DNA of 64,000 nucleotides, taken from NCBI GenBank assembly GCA_016490735.1, contig JAEMWC010001109.1, positions 141,001-205,000 on the forward strand, read 5' to 3'. The position numbers and the translations under genes are program-made. Origin of the DNA: Pachyseris speciosa. Its lineage: Eukaryota > Cnidaria > Anthozoa > Scleractinia > Pachyseridae. The notes below the pieces were generated by a model. The model saw only the letters and a list, made by a program, of their open reading frames with translations, ran no database searches and was not told the origin of the DNA. Positions within the stretch are counted from its first letter, which is position 1; each line of letters begins with the position of its first letter. Below are positions 35,441 through 47,800 of the stretch, in pieces.

Positions 35441-35607
35441 TTTATAATGGTAATTGAACTGAGTGGAGTGCAATTTGGTCTGAAATCATACGCGTGATTT
35501 CAAAATCGAACGAGCGCGCAGCGCGAGTTTGATTTGAAATCACAAGTATGATTTCAGAAGAAAATTGCGTGACACGATGTTCAATTACCACTTTATTACA
35601 CCCATGT
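35441..35607. repeat. Fold-back element near 35.5 kb
   Basis: ATAATGGTAATTGAAC at the left pairs with GTTCAATTACCACTTTA at the right. Inner arms TGAAATCATACGCGTGATTTCA and TGAAATCACAAGTATGATTTCA are themselves near-palindromic around GCGCGCAGCGCGAG. Confidence 0.7.
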
Positions 35608-36262
35608 TGAAATCACACAGTTTTTTGTCATTATTAATATTTGTCTATCCATGAAATTTGATTGGTTAGTATTATTTCACTTTCATTTTGATGAGTTACA
35701 GAAAGGATGCGATTTAGAGTAAAAAATGGTGCAATTTGAGAATAAATTGCACTGTTGAGAGCCAATCAGATTGCAAGGATCACCAGTGATTTCAAAATGG
35801 GTGTAATAAAATGGGTTATTTCATTGGCTTCCTTGGTAAAATTTGTCTACCTTGGACACCGGCAGATACTAAAAAGTCTCCCATGTCACTTTTTTTCGTC
35901 CTTCGTGGAAATAATTCACCCTACCTTTGCAGTGATGGGTATCTATCTTTGCAGGACCCCCCCCCCCCTCCTCTCATGTAGATGTTGATGTAGACTATCA
36001 TGTGCCGTTTAAGGTGAGGGTACACGTGAATTTGAGGGCAATTTAAGTTGTTTAAAGAAGGGATTGAAATGCAAGAAAAAAAAAGTTTTGAAACACCACC
36101 AGACAGTTGACACCCTACAAGGGCACTGCAGGTTGGTGGGGAACTGTTTGTTGTCGATCTACTAATTTTCAACTTCAAATTCCAATTGTTGAACCTTCAT
36201 TAAATCTTCAATATTTCTTATTTCCCTAAATCTAATTACTCCTTTGAGAAAAATAGCTTCGT

Positions 36263-36383
36263 TAGCCTGCAAGCAGGCTCTCCAGTTTTTTGTTGCGGCG
36301 TGGCGAGAGTCATGCGAGCGGCGAACGGGGCGGCGCGAGTCATGCGGCGCAACAAAAAATTGGAGAGCCTGCTCGCAGGCTAT
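36263..36383. repeat. GC-rich palindrome (GCCTGCAAGCAGGCTC type)
   Basis: TAGCCTGCAAGCAGGCTCTCCA... TTTTTTGTTGCGGC and its inverse GCGCAACAAAAAATTGGAGA...CTCGCAGGCTA flank a loop carrying two GCGAGAGTCATGCG-like repeats. Confidence 0.85.
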
Positions 36384-37733
36384 AGTTTCGTGAGATGAGC
36401 ATAAAGAGTTTTAACTGCTTGAAACGCGAACGAAATATTAACGTTAAATCCATGTTAAGCGACTACGAAACGATTTTCAGGTACAATCCCGCCATAAGTT
36501 GCCATCCCGTTTGCTTTCATGTAATCTTCTTTTTACAAGCTAGCAAGTTTTTGTCTCCTTAGGATGGAAATAGTTTCAGCAGGATCCCAGTTCCCTTTAC
36601 TTCTCCTGTGTATCCATGTAACGCCTTTAATTTTGAATGGTTAGATTGAAACAGCCTACTGCATTGTAATACATACATACTATTTGACTCAGATTTAAAG
36701 AGCGGGGTCGGGGGGGGGGGGGGAAGCGGGGTTCTTCCTAGTAATAGGCTAATGGGGATGTGCCGCTGGATGGGGTCGCATTTTCACCACTGGATTGACT
36801 ATAATGGGGTTGCATTTTCAATAGAGTTACTTTTTCGGGATCTGGGGGTTAAATGTACCAGACTGTTTGTACTGTAGGTGAAAAGTAAAGTGTTCTACAT
36901 TCAGTTTAACAAATGTGTCAATTCATTTTTGTTCTTAGTCAAAAGATCCAGTTGCAATCTGTGCTTGAATTATTTTTAATTCATTTGTTGGGATAGCGAA
37001 AATTACATTTGCCCAAAGTGACTAAAATGGGGTCAGTGTATTCGGCCACAGAATAGACTATAATGGGGTAAGAGTTCTGAGAGGCCAGCGGCACATACCC
37101 AGCAATTCAAAATTTTACACCCGGGTTAAAGAGTAGCTCGGAAGAGCTAGTATGGCCTATACCAAAGCCTGACCGGCTGACCATGTAGGTTGTCTGTTCT
37201 CCTATTCGTCACGGCCCTTCTGCATAGAAAGCTAAGAAAAAGTTAATAATAATGGTAAATCGAATCATAAAAAGCCTTCGCACCTCTCCGTTATCAATTA
37301 CACAGAGTACCTGCCCCCGGGAGAGGCGTACCGAGAACTCGTACGAATAAAATAACATACTGCCAAGAAAGGCAAATAACAACTTTCCTGACTGCTGCTA
37401 CCTGCCCAAATCACGCACGCTATTAGTCGCAGGGCGACAACTACCTGATAAGCAAATTAATAATGCATTAGGTACTCCATTCGCAAATTCTCTCATCGAC
37501 AGGAAAGACAAAGTTCTAACAGGACATAAAATAATTAACCTCGCCAGGAGAGCTGCCATATTGGAACAAAAATCAACTCATGCTGGTCACGAGGATGTCA
37601 CACGCGTAACTCATGATCTGTGGAAAGGTGTACTTATAATTCCGGCGGACGGCCAAGGAAGGATCCCCGGCACAAGTCGCCGGTAGAACAAGTCATTTTT
37701 GGCTTGAAGTGTTTGATGTGCGAGTGAACCACA
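36384..37733. promoter_or_regulatory. Upstream region of the Pro-X carboxypeptidase gene
   Basis: Non-coding. It has a poly-G run at about 36710-36722, then mixed sequence. The last 120 bases before the ATG are GC-richer (CCGGCGGACGGCCAAGG, CCGGCACAAGTCGCCGG) and are the most promoter-like part, but no TATA box or initiator can be fixed. Confidence 0.35.
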
Positions 37734-40700
37734 ATGGCAATTTCTGGAGTGTGTAGAATTGTGTTCATTTTACTATCACTTGTCTTCGTAACTGAGGCGT
37801 TTCGACTCCGAGCTCGATTCCCTCGTCCTCAGAGTAAGGATTTTGGACATCACGCCAAGAGGCATGTGTGCCGGTACTGCAATTACGAGACAAGAACCAT
37901 ACGCCAAAAGGCGAGTGTTAGTTCTTAAATTCGTTAGGTTGTATTGCTAACTTATATAAAATTTTATGTGGCTGTGTGCTGTAGAAAATAGATCCAAGCT
38001 AGACGAAGCGTGACCTTGGGGAACATTCGCTTGTCACGCAACACTACTGATGGAAGGTTTGTTTCACGTTATGTCTTACCTTCAATCGTAGACTGAAGAA
38101 ACTGAGAAATGAAACTGAAAAGAAACTTTAGGAACTGAAAAAAAAATCACATTGCATCTTCTTACACACTGTGAATGATATATGAAATAAATCATATATG
38201 AACTGCGGATTTCTTACATTCTCTTACGAATTTATCACAGATTAATAACAACCCAAACGACACCACTAAAACGATCTGGATAATTTCACCGGTGAAGTAC
38301 TTTTGGAAATGACAGTGCACTACATGCAGGTGTATATGGGATCTTTCATAGGTGTCCGTAACAGTAAAAAGGCTGCCGCACGGTCGGCACGGCAAGGTTA
38401 AATGTCCGCCAGTCCATGTTAAAGGAATGTCCACCTCTTTAGAAAAGGCATCTTAAGTTGATCCACACCTGCTATACTTCAGCCATTTTACTGTTTCCGA
38501 ACTCCCTAAAGCGGAGAGTTGTTACGAGTCCCGATGCGTTCTCACGTAACAGTCACGCGATCCTCTCATTCGGAAATTCACGCGAAAACACTTCAAACGG
38601 AAGCATTGCGTGACGAAACCAAGTTACGTTGGAGACTTGGTTAATGAAAACTGTCTTTCACTGATTTTTTCCGTGTAAACAAATCCACAGCTGGACCACT
38701 TTAATTTCCAAACAAACAGAACCTTCCTCCAACGTTATCTGGTCGCCGCGAAAAACTGGGATAAAGGTGGGCCTATCTTCTTTTACACCGGAAATGAAGG
38801 GGACATCACGTGGTTTGCTAACAACACGGTAAGAAATGTAAATTTTAACTGGCGGTAAAATTAGATATCTCGAATCCAAGTTTTTATGAGACCAAGTGTT
38901 TGATGTCTTTCTGCAGGGTTTTATGTGGGACAGCGCTAAAGAGTTTGGAGCTATGTTGGTTTTCGCAGAACATAGGTACTATGGGAAGTCACTACCTTTT
39001 GGTGAAAAATCTTACAAGGTTTGTTGAACGCTTTGCTGTGATCTGCTATTACTGAAATATCCATTTGACTGAATTAACAAGAAACTAAATCCACCGTAAT
39101 TACCTCTCTATACCTTGGTGTATCTGAATCGGCACAAAGTTCAGTGTTACGTATGCAAAAGGCTCTTGCTTTTAGAACGTATTACTTGAGGTAGAACTGG
39201 GGTTAGAAGCTCTAGACCGATCTGGGGACGTTTAAGGCATAGTTTCAGCTCTGACAAGCTCGATCTCACCGAAGTAACTAGATGTCCGGGTATTATGCAC
39301 ATGTCATCGGCTTCCCCGAGGGGTCGACCCCCGTGCTGACCAGGGGGATTGTAGCAAACTTAGGAATTTCCCCGGGGGTTGGGAATCTCTCAAGACCAAG
39401 TCCCCTGGGTGAGGTGTCTCTCAGCAGAAAATCCCCATGACATCCTTTTTAAACTTGTGAATTCCCCCACCCCCTAATCTTTGATTGTAAAACAATGTCA
39501 AGATTTTCCCCTACCCTCGGGCAAAGAATCCCATCCATCTCCTTGTATTCCCCACATATCTCCCTGGTAGGCCCGGGGTTCGACCCCACGGGGAAGCCGA
39601 TGACATGTGCATTATGTCACAAATTACACTCGACCCATACCCTTTCGGCGAATTCTGTGGCTCGGTAATGGGTTTTCAAACCTCGATTTTTCGCAACTTT
39701 GAAAATTCATATAAAATTCCGGATTTGACCCCAGACAAAATTTTTTGCGCCACTTTGCTCGGCATAATGCGAAGAAACATCTCGGCGAAAAAAATTTTTT
39801 CGGGTTATAGGCACTTTAAGCTTTGGTGATTAGAGCCTAAGAAGGTTCTTAACATGTTCTCGAGTCAAATTTTAATTTCCAGTAGATCAAAGTCAGTGAG
39901 ACCTATAAGTAAAGATCAGTAGAGAATTGGTGAGTTTGGACACGCTACTCACTTTTAACTGCCCCCTTTTAGGGACCACAGTATTTGGGATACCTTACCT
40001 CCGAACAAGCACTGGCGGACTTTGCTGTCCTTATTCACCATATCAAGGTCAGTAGATAATAACTTATAAATAATAGCTTATAAATAATTAAGCCCTTTCA
40101 CCCAGTGGAAAGGGAGATGGGAAGTCTACAGAGGGGGAAGGGGGGGGGGGGGGGAGGAAGGGGGAGAGAAAGAAGGGGGTGCACTGACTATTGCTGAGTG
40201 TACGTCGATCGCTTTTAATACTCATCTGTACACAGGGCACAATCCCAGGAGCAAGTGACAGCCCAGTTGTAGCAATAGGGGGATCTTACGGAGGTGAGGA
40301 GCTAAACTCTTTAATACCGTTATTTTTTCGCATGTTAGGAGGAAAAACACTTAGCTTTAATGGACTAATGCAATTTACTTTGTCACTAAGGTATGCTGGC
40401 TTCATGGTTCCGAATGAAGTACCCAATATTGTTGTGGGTAAGTACTGTTTGCCTTTTTCTAAAAAAAAAATTGAATTATCGCCGGAATGTAAACTTTTCA
40501 CGCAACATTTCGTTTTAGGGCTCTAGCTGCTTCAGCGCCGATCCTTCAGTTTCCAGGAATGACACCTTGTGAGGTAGCTAAGATCTACTGTCAATATAAT
40601 ATTTACAGGGCGTCACATCCTTTACAAACACGTCTGCTTTCACGTTCGTACGTGCATCGCGTGACAAAGAAAATCAGAAAACTATCAAGTTTTACAAGTG

Positions 40701-43688
40701 TGCGCAGATTTCTATTTGAAAACAATAGCCAGACTGGTTGTGTGTTTAACAGTATGTGGTACAGTACTTGTTTGCATGTGAATGCTTGATTTTTTTCTCT
40801 TAGTTCAATTTGAAATTATCTTTTGTTCTTTCGTTGTTCTCTCTGTGCAACAGGACCCGTTTGGTGTTGCAATTCCCAACATGACCAACAAGCGCTTAAG
40901 GAATGTTCAAAACCATTCTGTGCTTGTTCATGTTGTTAGGGCGCAAGCGAGTTATTGCGATTGCACCAATCATGTTTTAGTGATATTTTGTCGTTTGAAT
41001 CCGTAGAAGTTCTACCACATCGTTACCCAGGATTTCAATCGTGATGGAGGGGAAGTGTGCGTGAATTCAGTGAAGAAGACCTGGAACGTCGTCAAGACGT
41101 ACGGAAAAACAGGTGATTTCAACATGTTATTTCCCATTTCCGGTTTATATCATGGATATTGGTCAGTTAAGGGGTAATATTCTGGGGAACATGTACAGTT
41201 TTAAACAACTCTGTATTGTAGGTGGTTTGAAGCCAGGTTCATGCAGTGAAATCCAGCCTAAAATAAAGTGTTATATATTTGAGATACTGCCAATGTAGGC
41301 AATTTAGATTCCTGAATAGGGTCTTGCTTTCTTCATATCAAAAGGCGCTTGTTACTGATCCAATAACTGGTTCAATAAGGGCGTGGTCCACTGATTTATA
41401 CCCGTATAGAAGCGCAGCAAACATTTCTTGTTCCTTTTTTTCCTGAAATAAGGCACTCTACTTACTGAGCAGGGTACGTTTTCTCTGCGAACAATTTAAT
41501 TTGACGATCCTAGCAATTTTGGTTTAGAAGCTTTGCATTTTTATTGAGAAGCTTTTATATGTGGATGGAATTAAACACGTTCATCTCTTCTGAACACGTT
41601 CTTAACGAATCACTATTTTTCTTTGGTACAGACAGTGGACGAACGAAGTTATTCAACATATTTAAGCTGTGCTCTCCTCTTAAAACCAAGGATAATGTCA
41701 CTCAGTTCGAGTACTGGCTGAGTGAGACCTGGGTCAACTTAGCAATGGGTAAGTCGTATCCATGGCGACGCCTACAGTTCTAGAGATATCGTAAAAGCTC
41801 TACAAAGCCCAGGAAGGGGGGGGGGGGACTTATTTAATTTCAGGCGTCATTAACAACGGGGGGCTTATTAGAGAGGGAGCTTAATAGAGAGGGGGGCTTA
41901 TTTCAAATCTGAAACACGCCGTTTTCGTTTTTTAAGAGTTTTGTCAAAAACTCAAACAGCCGCAGTGAGATTTCATTATTTAATAAAGAGTAGCAAACAG
42001 TATTATGTGTTTGAGTGTATATTTGATTAAAAACAATCCAACTGGCCCAAATGAAGTGGATTTGGCAACAGGGAATAGGAGGGACAAAATCTCATGCCCC
42101 AAGGGGAGGTGGGCTTGTTAGAGAGGGGGGGCTTATTACAAAAACCGACTTCCAAACGGGGGGCTTATTAGAGAGAGGGATTAATAGAGATTTTACGGTA
42201 TTCACAGTTACAATGTACAAGTGTAATGGGATTTTCATAGTGTCACTGAGTAACAAAACCTTTTAGCTGCTTTACGTGACCATCCTCACTGGGCGTTCAT
42301 TATCCTTCTGCCACCATGGTTTGTTGTTCTCAGCACCTTTTTCTCTAAAAGGATAATCGTGCCCGATCATGACACTGTTTATCTTATTTATACTCGCATC
42401 TGAAACTTCCAGGTTACTTGTATTCTCAGTTTCCATTCACGTTACCCTTCCGTTTCAGCACAAGTTTATTTTTCGTTTTGCAGTTGATTACCCGTATCCT
42501 GCCAGCTTTTTGGAACCTCTGCCAGCCTGGCCAATCAAGGTATAACACCGGATTTTTTTAGTCTATTATTGGCGGAAATTTAAGGCTCTCCCGCGCTCTT
42601 TCTTTTGCTTTATTTGAATGTTGGAGATTGTTAAGAGCGAATTTTTACGAAGAATTTGCGGGTCTCAAACGATCGAGTTAAACGCAGCTTCTCCGATATG
42701 TTGCGACATTATTGTGGTCGTTTAATATGCGAAAGGACGGCGGAACAAACTTTCGGAAAAGCCTTCGATTTTTTTTTTCTTTTTTGCCATAGACGACAGC
42801 GTTCACCAAAAGCTGAACCCGTTACCAGAGCGGTTTCGGTCGTTCACAAGCGAACGGCTTACCGTTGAGAACGCATGGTACCGAAAACGCTTATTTGGAG
42901 ACTGGAAGTCTTAAACAGGTTTGACCTGTTATTATGCCACTGTTCTATTACCTTATAGGTTGCTTGTAAATATTTACAAGACGAGTCGCTAGAGGACGAC
43001 AGACTGCTGGAGGCGGTTGCAAAGGCTGTCGGTGTGTATTACAACAATTCCGGTCGAGCCAAATGTTTGAACACGTCACAAATGGCCGTGTCCTCCCTTG
43101 GCGATGAGGGGTGGTATTTCCAGGTAGGATACTGTTGGTTTCTAATTTTCTCGCCAAAATTCCTGCCATTTTTCGGCGCGCGGGGGCTGGATAATTGCAA
43201 AGGATTGGACATTTTTATAACGACTGTTATCGAACAAGACCAAAGGCACATCTGGCCACACTCATCATCACCTTTAATGCGCAAATAGCTCAATGCAGCG
43301 GTCAGAACTCGAAGGAGCGTGCAATGTGTACCAAGCATGAGATACAACGGCGCGTGAAGACCAAGGCATGAATGATTTTGGTTTTAGAAGCAGCTGATGA
43401 AGGTGATAACAATGATTGCGATGATGATCATGATGATGACGACGACGACGACGACGATGATGATCACGACGACGACGATAATGAAGATATTGACAAAGAC
43501 GATGTCGACGAAGGTGGTAGTGATGGTGGTGGTTTTTGTGATGATCATGGTGACGATGATGATGATGATTAGGATGATGACGATGATGATGATGGTGTTG
43601 ATGATTATTTTGGTGATGACGGTGATGATGATGATGATGGTGATGGTGGTGATGATGATGGTGATGGTGGTGGTGGTGATGATGATGG

Positions 43689-43719
<31 letters not shown>

Positions 43720-43902
43720 GGTGGTGATGATGGTGATGATGATGATGATGATAAATGGTGATGATGACGATGATGATGATGGTGGTGATGATGATGATGG
43801 TGGTGGTGGTGGTGGTGGTGGTGGTGATGATGGTGATGATGATGATAATGGTGATGACGACGATGATGATGATGGTGGTGATGACGATGATGGTGGTGGT
43901 GG

Positions 43903-43937
<35 letters not shown>

Positions 43938-43990
43938 GTGGTGGTGGTGATGGTGATGATGATGATGATAATGATGTGATGATGATAATA

Positions 43991-44037
<47 letters not shown>

Positions 44038-44215
44038 GGTGGTGATGATGATGATGATGATGTTGATGATGATAGTTGATATAATTTTTTATCGTCTATT
44101 TTGATTTCAGGCATGTACAGAGATGGTGATGCCTCTTTGTTCAGACGGAGTAAATGATATGTTTCCCGAGTCAAAGGTAGGCCACTTCACAACAAAAAAA
44201 ACAGTGACAAGGAAT

Positions 44216-44271
<56 letters not shown>

Positions 44272-46141
44272 CAGTTTAATTACTCTTTTTGTAGCTTACA
44301 GCTAAATTACAATAGTGGTCAAAGTACTAAACATATATTTACATTAACATGAAACATTTTACTAAGAATATCTATATGTAATAAATTTGTCGAGACGGTT
44401 AGTAGAGGCCATGGCAGGATCCTCTCTGATGGTGCCTGAACGTAGATTGTATCCATAGGACACGGTTGTGCGCTGTGGCAGCAAGTTAGCAAGGACACGA
44501 GTGTCCCGAACTCTCTGGATAAACTTAGTGCGGTGCGTCGATCCGAGAGTACGAAGACCACAGAGCATAAGAGCGTCACTGTAGGGAAGCCCAGGAAAGA
44601 TTATCTCTAACGCTATGATATTCCGGGAAATTTTCCCAAACTGGCGAGGCATACTCCAACAATGAACGGATCAGGCTGGAGTACACCAGAACTAACTCCC
44701 CTTCCAACACTCTTATAATGTAATGTAATGTAATGTAATGTAATGTAATGTAATGTAATGTAATGTAATGTAATGTAATGTAATGTAATGTTGTTATCGA
44801 AGCGTTAGAAACAGACTGGGCAAACGAAAGAAAAAGAGTACCGGTAGTCTACCATGCTTGTTGTCATTCAATCAGTATAGCTTAGCTTCTTGTGTTATAT
44901 TTGCCAGTGGGATTTCAAAGAATACGCTGAGGACTGCAAGAAGTCGCGTGGTGTAACTCCGTTGGAGTACTGGGCCGAGATTCTATACGGCGGGAAGAAA
45001 ATTAAAACTCACAGTAACATTGTATTCAGGTGAGCCAGCGATAGAAAAGCTTGTTACGGGCTTTGAGCATGTCACGTGCTCTGGGTGTTTCCTTACTTTA
45101 GTTTTAAGGTACACTCAACCAAAAATACTTTGCTTGTAGTCTATTGTTTAAGTCTCCAGATATCAATACGCTGTTTCCATCGCGAGCTCTAGTCCGACGT
45201 TTAGATCATTTTTTAGACCGCTCCGACTTACGAAAGATATCGTGGTAAATTACGGAACGTTTTGCAGTCTTCATTATAGAGGAACACAGCTATGAATCTC
45301 AAATTTTCGTTTGCAAACGCAGACAAAGTTTGCTGAAAGATAAAAATTTTCGAGAGGGGTAACTCGAGATCCAATTATTCTTCAAAAGTGTCTCCTTATT
45401 TGGGTGGATTTTGTTCTTTCTTCTGGCCCTCTTTCAAGATTATTGTGAAAGCTATTCGTGGTAAACATGTTAAGCCCAGGCCAAACGGACTCGCAAGCTG
45501 TCGCAAGTAACCGCAAGGTGAACTTGCGGAGAGACTTGCCTTGGGAGGCCAAACGGTCTCGAGGTTGCTATAACATCAAATGGATGTCACTCAACTTGCG
45601 TTGACTTGAGTTTGGTGGCTAAACGGTGAAAAGCTTGTGTCGATTTGCGTGAAAATTTGATCTGAACCAAAATGAGCGCAAGTCCTCGCAGGTCAACGCA
45701 AGTGCACGTAAGTCCTGGCCAAACGGAGTCGCAAGTAGGCCCAAGTTTTCGGCTTTAGACTGTGAAAGTCCGTAAGACTTGGAAAGGGTTAGAACATGAT
45801 AGAAACGCGCCGCCTTTAAATTTTAGCTTAGCTTACTTTTGCTATATTTTCTTCTGCTTCGTTCTAGTAACGGTCTTTTAGACCCTTGGGCAGCAGGCGG
45901 AGTTACCCAGAACATCACGGACAGCCTCGTCGCCGTGCTGATCGAAGATGGCGCACATCACTTGGACTTGCGACATAAAAACCCGCTGGATCCTCCGTCT
46001 GTCGTGCGGGCGCGAAATACGGAGAAATTTTACATTGCAAAGTGGATTAAGGAATACAATGGAAAAAGAAAGAAAAATGTACATTTTAGGATTTCTAATA
46101 AGACAGCAAAACGACATTTCAAGAATATAGCAGTTGTGTAG
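37734..46141 (+). CDS. PRCP: Lysosomal Pro-X carboxypeptidase (peptidase family S28)
   Basis: Exons: 37734-37910, 38691-38828, 38917-39018, 39973-40047, 40236-40293, 40391-40437 (or 40433), 40519-40573, 41007-41112, 41632-41748, 42484-42539, 42959-43123, 44111-44176, 44908-45029 and 45868-46141; about 490 aa. It starts with a signal peptide ([14 protein letters not shown]). Family landmarks are [27 protein letters not shown], the nucleophile [36 protein letters not shown], the Asp in NGLLDPW and the His in GAHHLDLR, so the Ser-Asp-His triad is complete. The enzyme cuts C-terminal residues after proline, in human angiotensin II/III for example, in lysosomes or after secretion. The tail after about LDPPSVV is Lys-rich and ends ...KNIAVV. 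Confidence 0.93.
37911..38690 (+). other. PRCP intron 1 with a GC-AG border
   Basis: Conserved residues run YETRTIRQK then [12 protein letters not shown] with phase 0 on both sides only if the donor is AAAAG|GCGAGT at 37911. That resembles the minor GC donor consensus AG|GCAAGT. No GT donor nearby keeps the frame. Confidence 0.75.
38192..38451 (-). other. Unrecognised open reading stretch inside PRCP intron 1, opposite strand
   Basis: Open for 86 codons from a possible acceptor (CAACTTAAG) to a stop at 38192. It holds [20 protein letters not shown], which has C..C...H spacing reminiscent of a small zinc-binding knuckle, then a hydrophobic segment [15 protein letters not shown]. It may be a terminal exon of a nested gene or chance; no partner exon is visible. 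Confidence 0.25.
39295..39612. mobile_element. Palindromic element in PRCP intron 3
   Basis: TGCACATGTCATCGGCTTCC at the left end and GGAAGCCGATGACATGTGCA at the right end are perfect inverted copies. Between them is a C- and G-run-rich interior (GGGGGATTGTAGCAAAC, GGGGTCGACCC / GGGGTTCGACCCC). Confidence 0.85.
40391..40573 (+). CDS. PRCP: PRCP exons 6-7, ambiguous junction
   Basis: Exon 6 gives [12 protein letters not shown]. The strong donor GG|GTAAGT at 40438 leaves phase 0, but exon 7 (40519, giving [11 protein letters not shown]) needs two carried bases. Using the weaker donor TT|GTGGGT at 40434 restores the frame as [15 protein letters not shown], two residues shorter than the usual [17 protein letters not shown]. 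Alternatively, small base errors in the AA or GG runs hide a GTAAGT junction. Confidence 0.7.
41812..42195. repeat. GGGGGCTTATTAGAGAGGG repeat cluster
   Basis: The word GGGGGCTTATTAGAGAG and variants recur about six times at both sides of a 150-bp spacer, in PRCP intron 9. It looks like a diverged element with repeated ends; the poly-G at 41817-41827 may be imprecise. Confidence 0.5.
43395..44085. repeat. Long GAT/GGT trinucleotide tract
   Basis: About 690 bases almost entirely of GAT, GAC and GGT units on the + strand, in PRCP intron 11. It reads open in several frames as Asp/Gly-, Met/Val- or His-rich peptides purely because of the repeat. It ends 25 bases before the exon at 44111. Confidence 0.95.
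44219..44273. repeat. (AAT)n microsatellite
   Basis: Uninterrupted AAT run. On the - strand it follows the LINE fragment at 44319-44652 and could be its simple 3' tail. Confidence 0.9.
44319..44700 (-). pseudogene. LINE reverse-transcriptase C-terminal fragment
   Basis: The - strand frame encodes [20 protein letters not shown], then YNLRSG and DKFITYRYS at the stop. This is the familiar C-terminus of CR1/L2-like LINE proteins (a cysteine-rich stretch, then a YNLRS-like motif). The 5' part is missing, and it is bordered by AAT and TAATG simple repeats. Confidence 0.65.
44716..44790. repeat. (TAATG)n pentanucleotide array
   Basis: About 15 uninterrupted TAATG units in PRCP intron 12. Confidence 0.95.
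45476..45757. mobile_element. MITE family O, copy 1 (CCAAACGGACTCGCAAG)
   Basis: Ends GGCCAAACGGACTCGCAAGC and TGGCCAAACGGAGTCGCAAG, with inner CTTGCG/CGCAAG words repeated many times in both orientations. Copy 2 is at 60868-61213. It sits in the last PRCP intron, 110 bp before the terminal exon. Confidence 0.8.
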
Positions 46142-46547
46142 ATCAAAGCTCAAGAACTTATTTATTTGTTTTTGGCATATTTTGCGTATTTTTCTGAAAG
46201 CCCTTCGACAATTAAGATTACTTGGTGGATGGCACGTAGTTTCATAGTCGTGGGTTTTACTTTATCTGTTCAGTTCCTTCAGCCAGCAACTTAGCTGAAA
46301 GGGATAAGTTTCTTTTGACAATCTTCTGTCTGCATATTCCTTTTCAATCAATTTATTTGCAGAAAATATTGTTTCTCGTGTAACAACTTTTTACTTTAGA
46401 TATATCGGCCTTTTTGTACTGTAGTTTACATTGCATTATTAAACGGTGGTCGCTAATCGGAGATACCCATTTTTTAAAGCGTTTTGTTTCGTCCAACAAT
46501 GCCGTGAAATTGTGAAGAGCCTGATGTTATAAGGCGAGTTACTTAAA

Positions 46548-46553
46548 AATAAA
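46548..46553 (+). terminator. Candidate PRCP polyadenylation signal
   Basis: AATAAA about 400 bases after the PRCP stop, in an AT-rich context. It is the first canonical hexamer on this strand after the stop. Confidence 0.5.
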
Positions 46554-46998
46554 ACCTTTTATCAAAAAAATAGACTCCGTTTGTTATGATTTTCAATGTT
46601 TGACGCAGGAGACATCACTAGGGGCATAGAACTCCCATACAAAGCCTTTGTCACGGCATTTTTTCAGACCGATCTATTTTTAGACTATCTTTTCCCACGA
46701 AAAAGGGCAACGAGGACAGCAACAGCAACGAGAGCGCCACAAAACAATAGTTTTTTAAAACGTCCGCGAGGTTGCGACTAGTCTGTGTTCATTCAATCTT
46801 GGCAGGCCGTGTGGTATCCTTTTTAATCACAAGACCGCTGTCGGACAACCTACTCTGCTCTTTCAGTCATAATTTCAAGTCCTCGCCAAATGGCGCATAA
46901 AAACTCCAAGATATTTACATATATAGTTTTTGAAAAACTTTCCCAGTGAAATTCAAATTTCGCGCTCTTGGCTACTTCAGCCACTAATGGCGACATTT

Positions 46999-47116
46999 AA
47001 TAGGCCATTTCCGAATTACTTTTGGCCTCTTTTTCAAAGCGAAGCCTGGTGCTCAACCATTCTTATGAAAATAAGTTTAATTTGCATGTGAATGAAAACT
47101 AATTTCCATATGAAAA

Positions 47117-47175
<59 letters not shown>

Positions 47176-47176
47176 T
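46999..47176. repeat. Palindromic element between PRCP and DNAJA3
   Basis: TAGGCCATTTCCGAATTACT...CTTTTTCAAAGCGAAGCCTGG and its inverse CAGGACTCGCTTTGAAAAAG...AATTCGGAAATGGCCTA make arms of about 60 bp. Confidence 0.85.
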
Positions 47177-47794
47177 GATGAAGAATTTAGCACCATGCAA
47201 AACAACTGACGCTATGGCAAGGCTCTGCACGTGCAAATACTTGTAGCACGTGCAACGACTTGTGATTGGTCATCGGGGATCCTACGGAAATCTGATACTG
47301 GCGGGAAATTCAATCTAAAAATAAATTGGTCTGTGAAAAAATGGCCGTGACTACGCTCCTAGTGATGGGCTCCTGTTAGCGATGTGATTTCCAGTTTCCC
47401 GTTATCTTTGCACGGGGTGGACATTGTACAAGGAAAAAAGTCACTTCTTCCTTGATCCAATGACAAAAAACAAACAAATACCGGTTATTTCTTATTTATT
47501 TATTCTCATTTCCTTATTTCAACGAAGAGAAACCCTTTTACTGCCGAGACATGGACACAGAACCTTCACTATGGTTGAGTCAGCCAAGTCAACCCAGTCA
47601 TTTTGCAGCACAATTAACGGAAAATTAGCAATGAGCACAGCAAAAACAAACTTCACTTTTACTCAAAGGAACAAGCACACAAAGGAACACGACATTCAAA
47701 ATGTTCCGAATTCGGCTTATTTAATCTGTCTTTGTAAAAAGTAAGAAGATCTTCGACTCTTCAGCTGCCCTAACGAAATGGTACTGAGGCATTC

Positions 47795-47800
47795 TTTATT
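47795..47800 (-). terminator. Candidate DNAJA3 polyadenylation signal
   Basis: TTTATT on the + strand, i.e. AATAAA on the - strand, about 170 bases after the main DNAJA3 stop. Confidence 0.45.

Noticed and set aside
43274..44174. His-, Met- or Asp-rich proteins encoded around 43.4-44.1 kb
   Set aside because: They are pure translations of the GAT/GGT trinucleotide tract in several frames and both strands.
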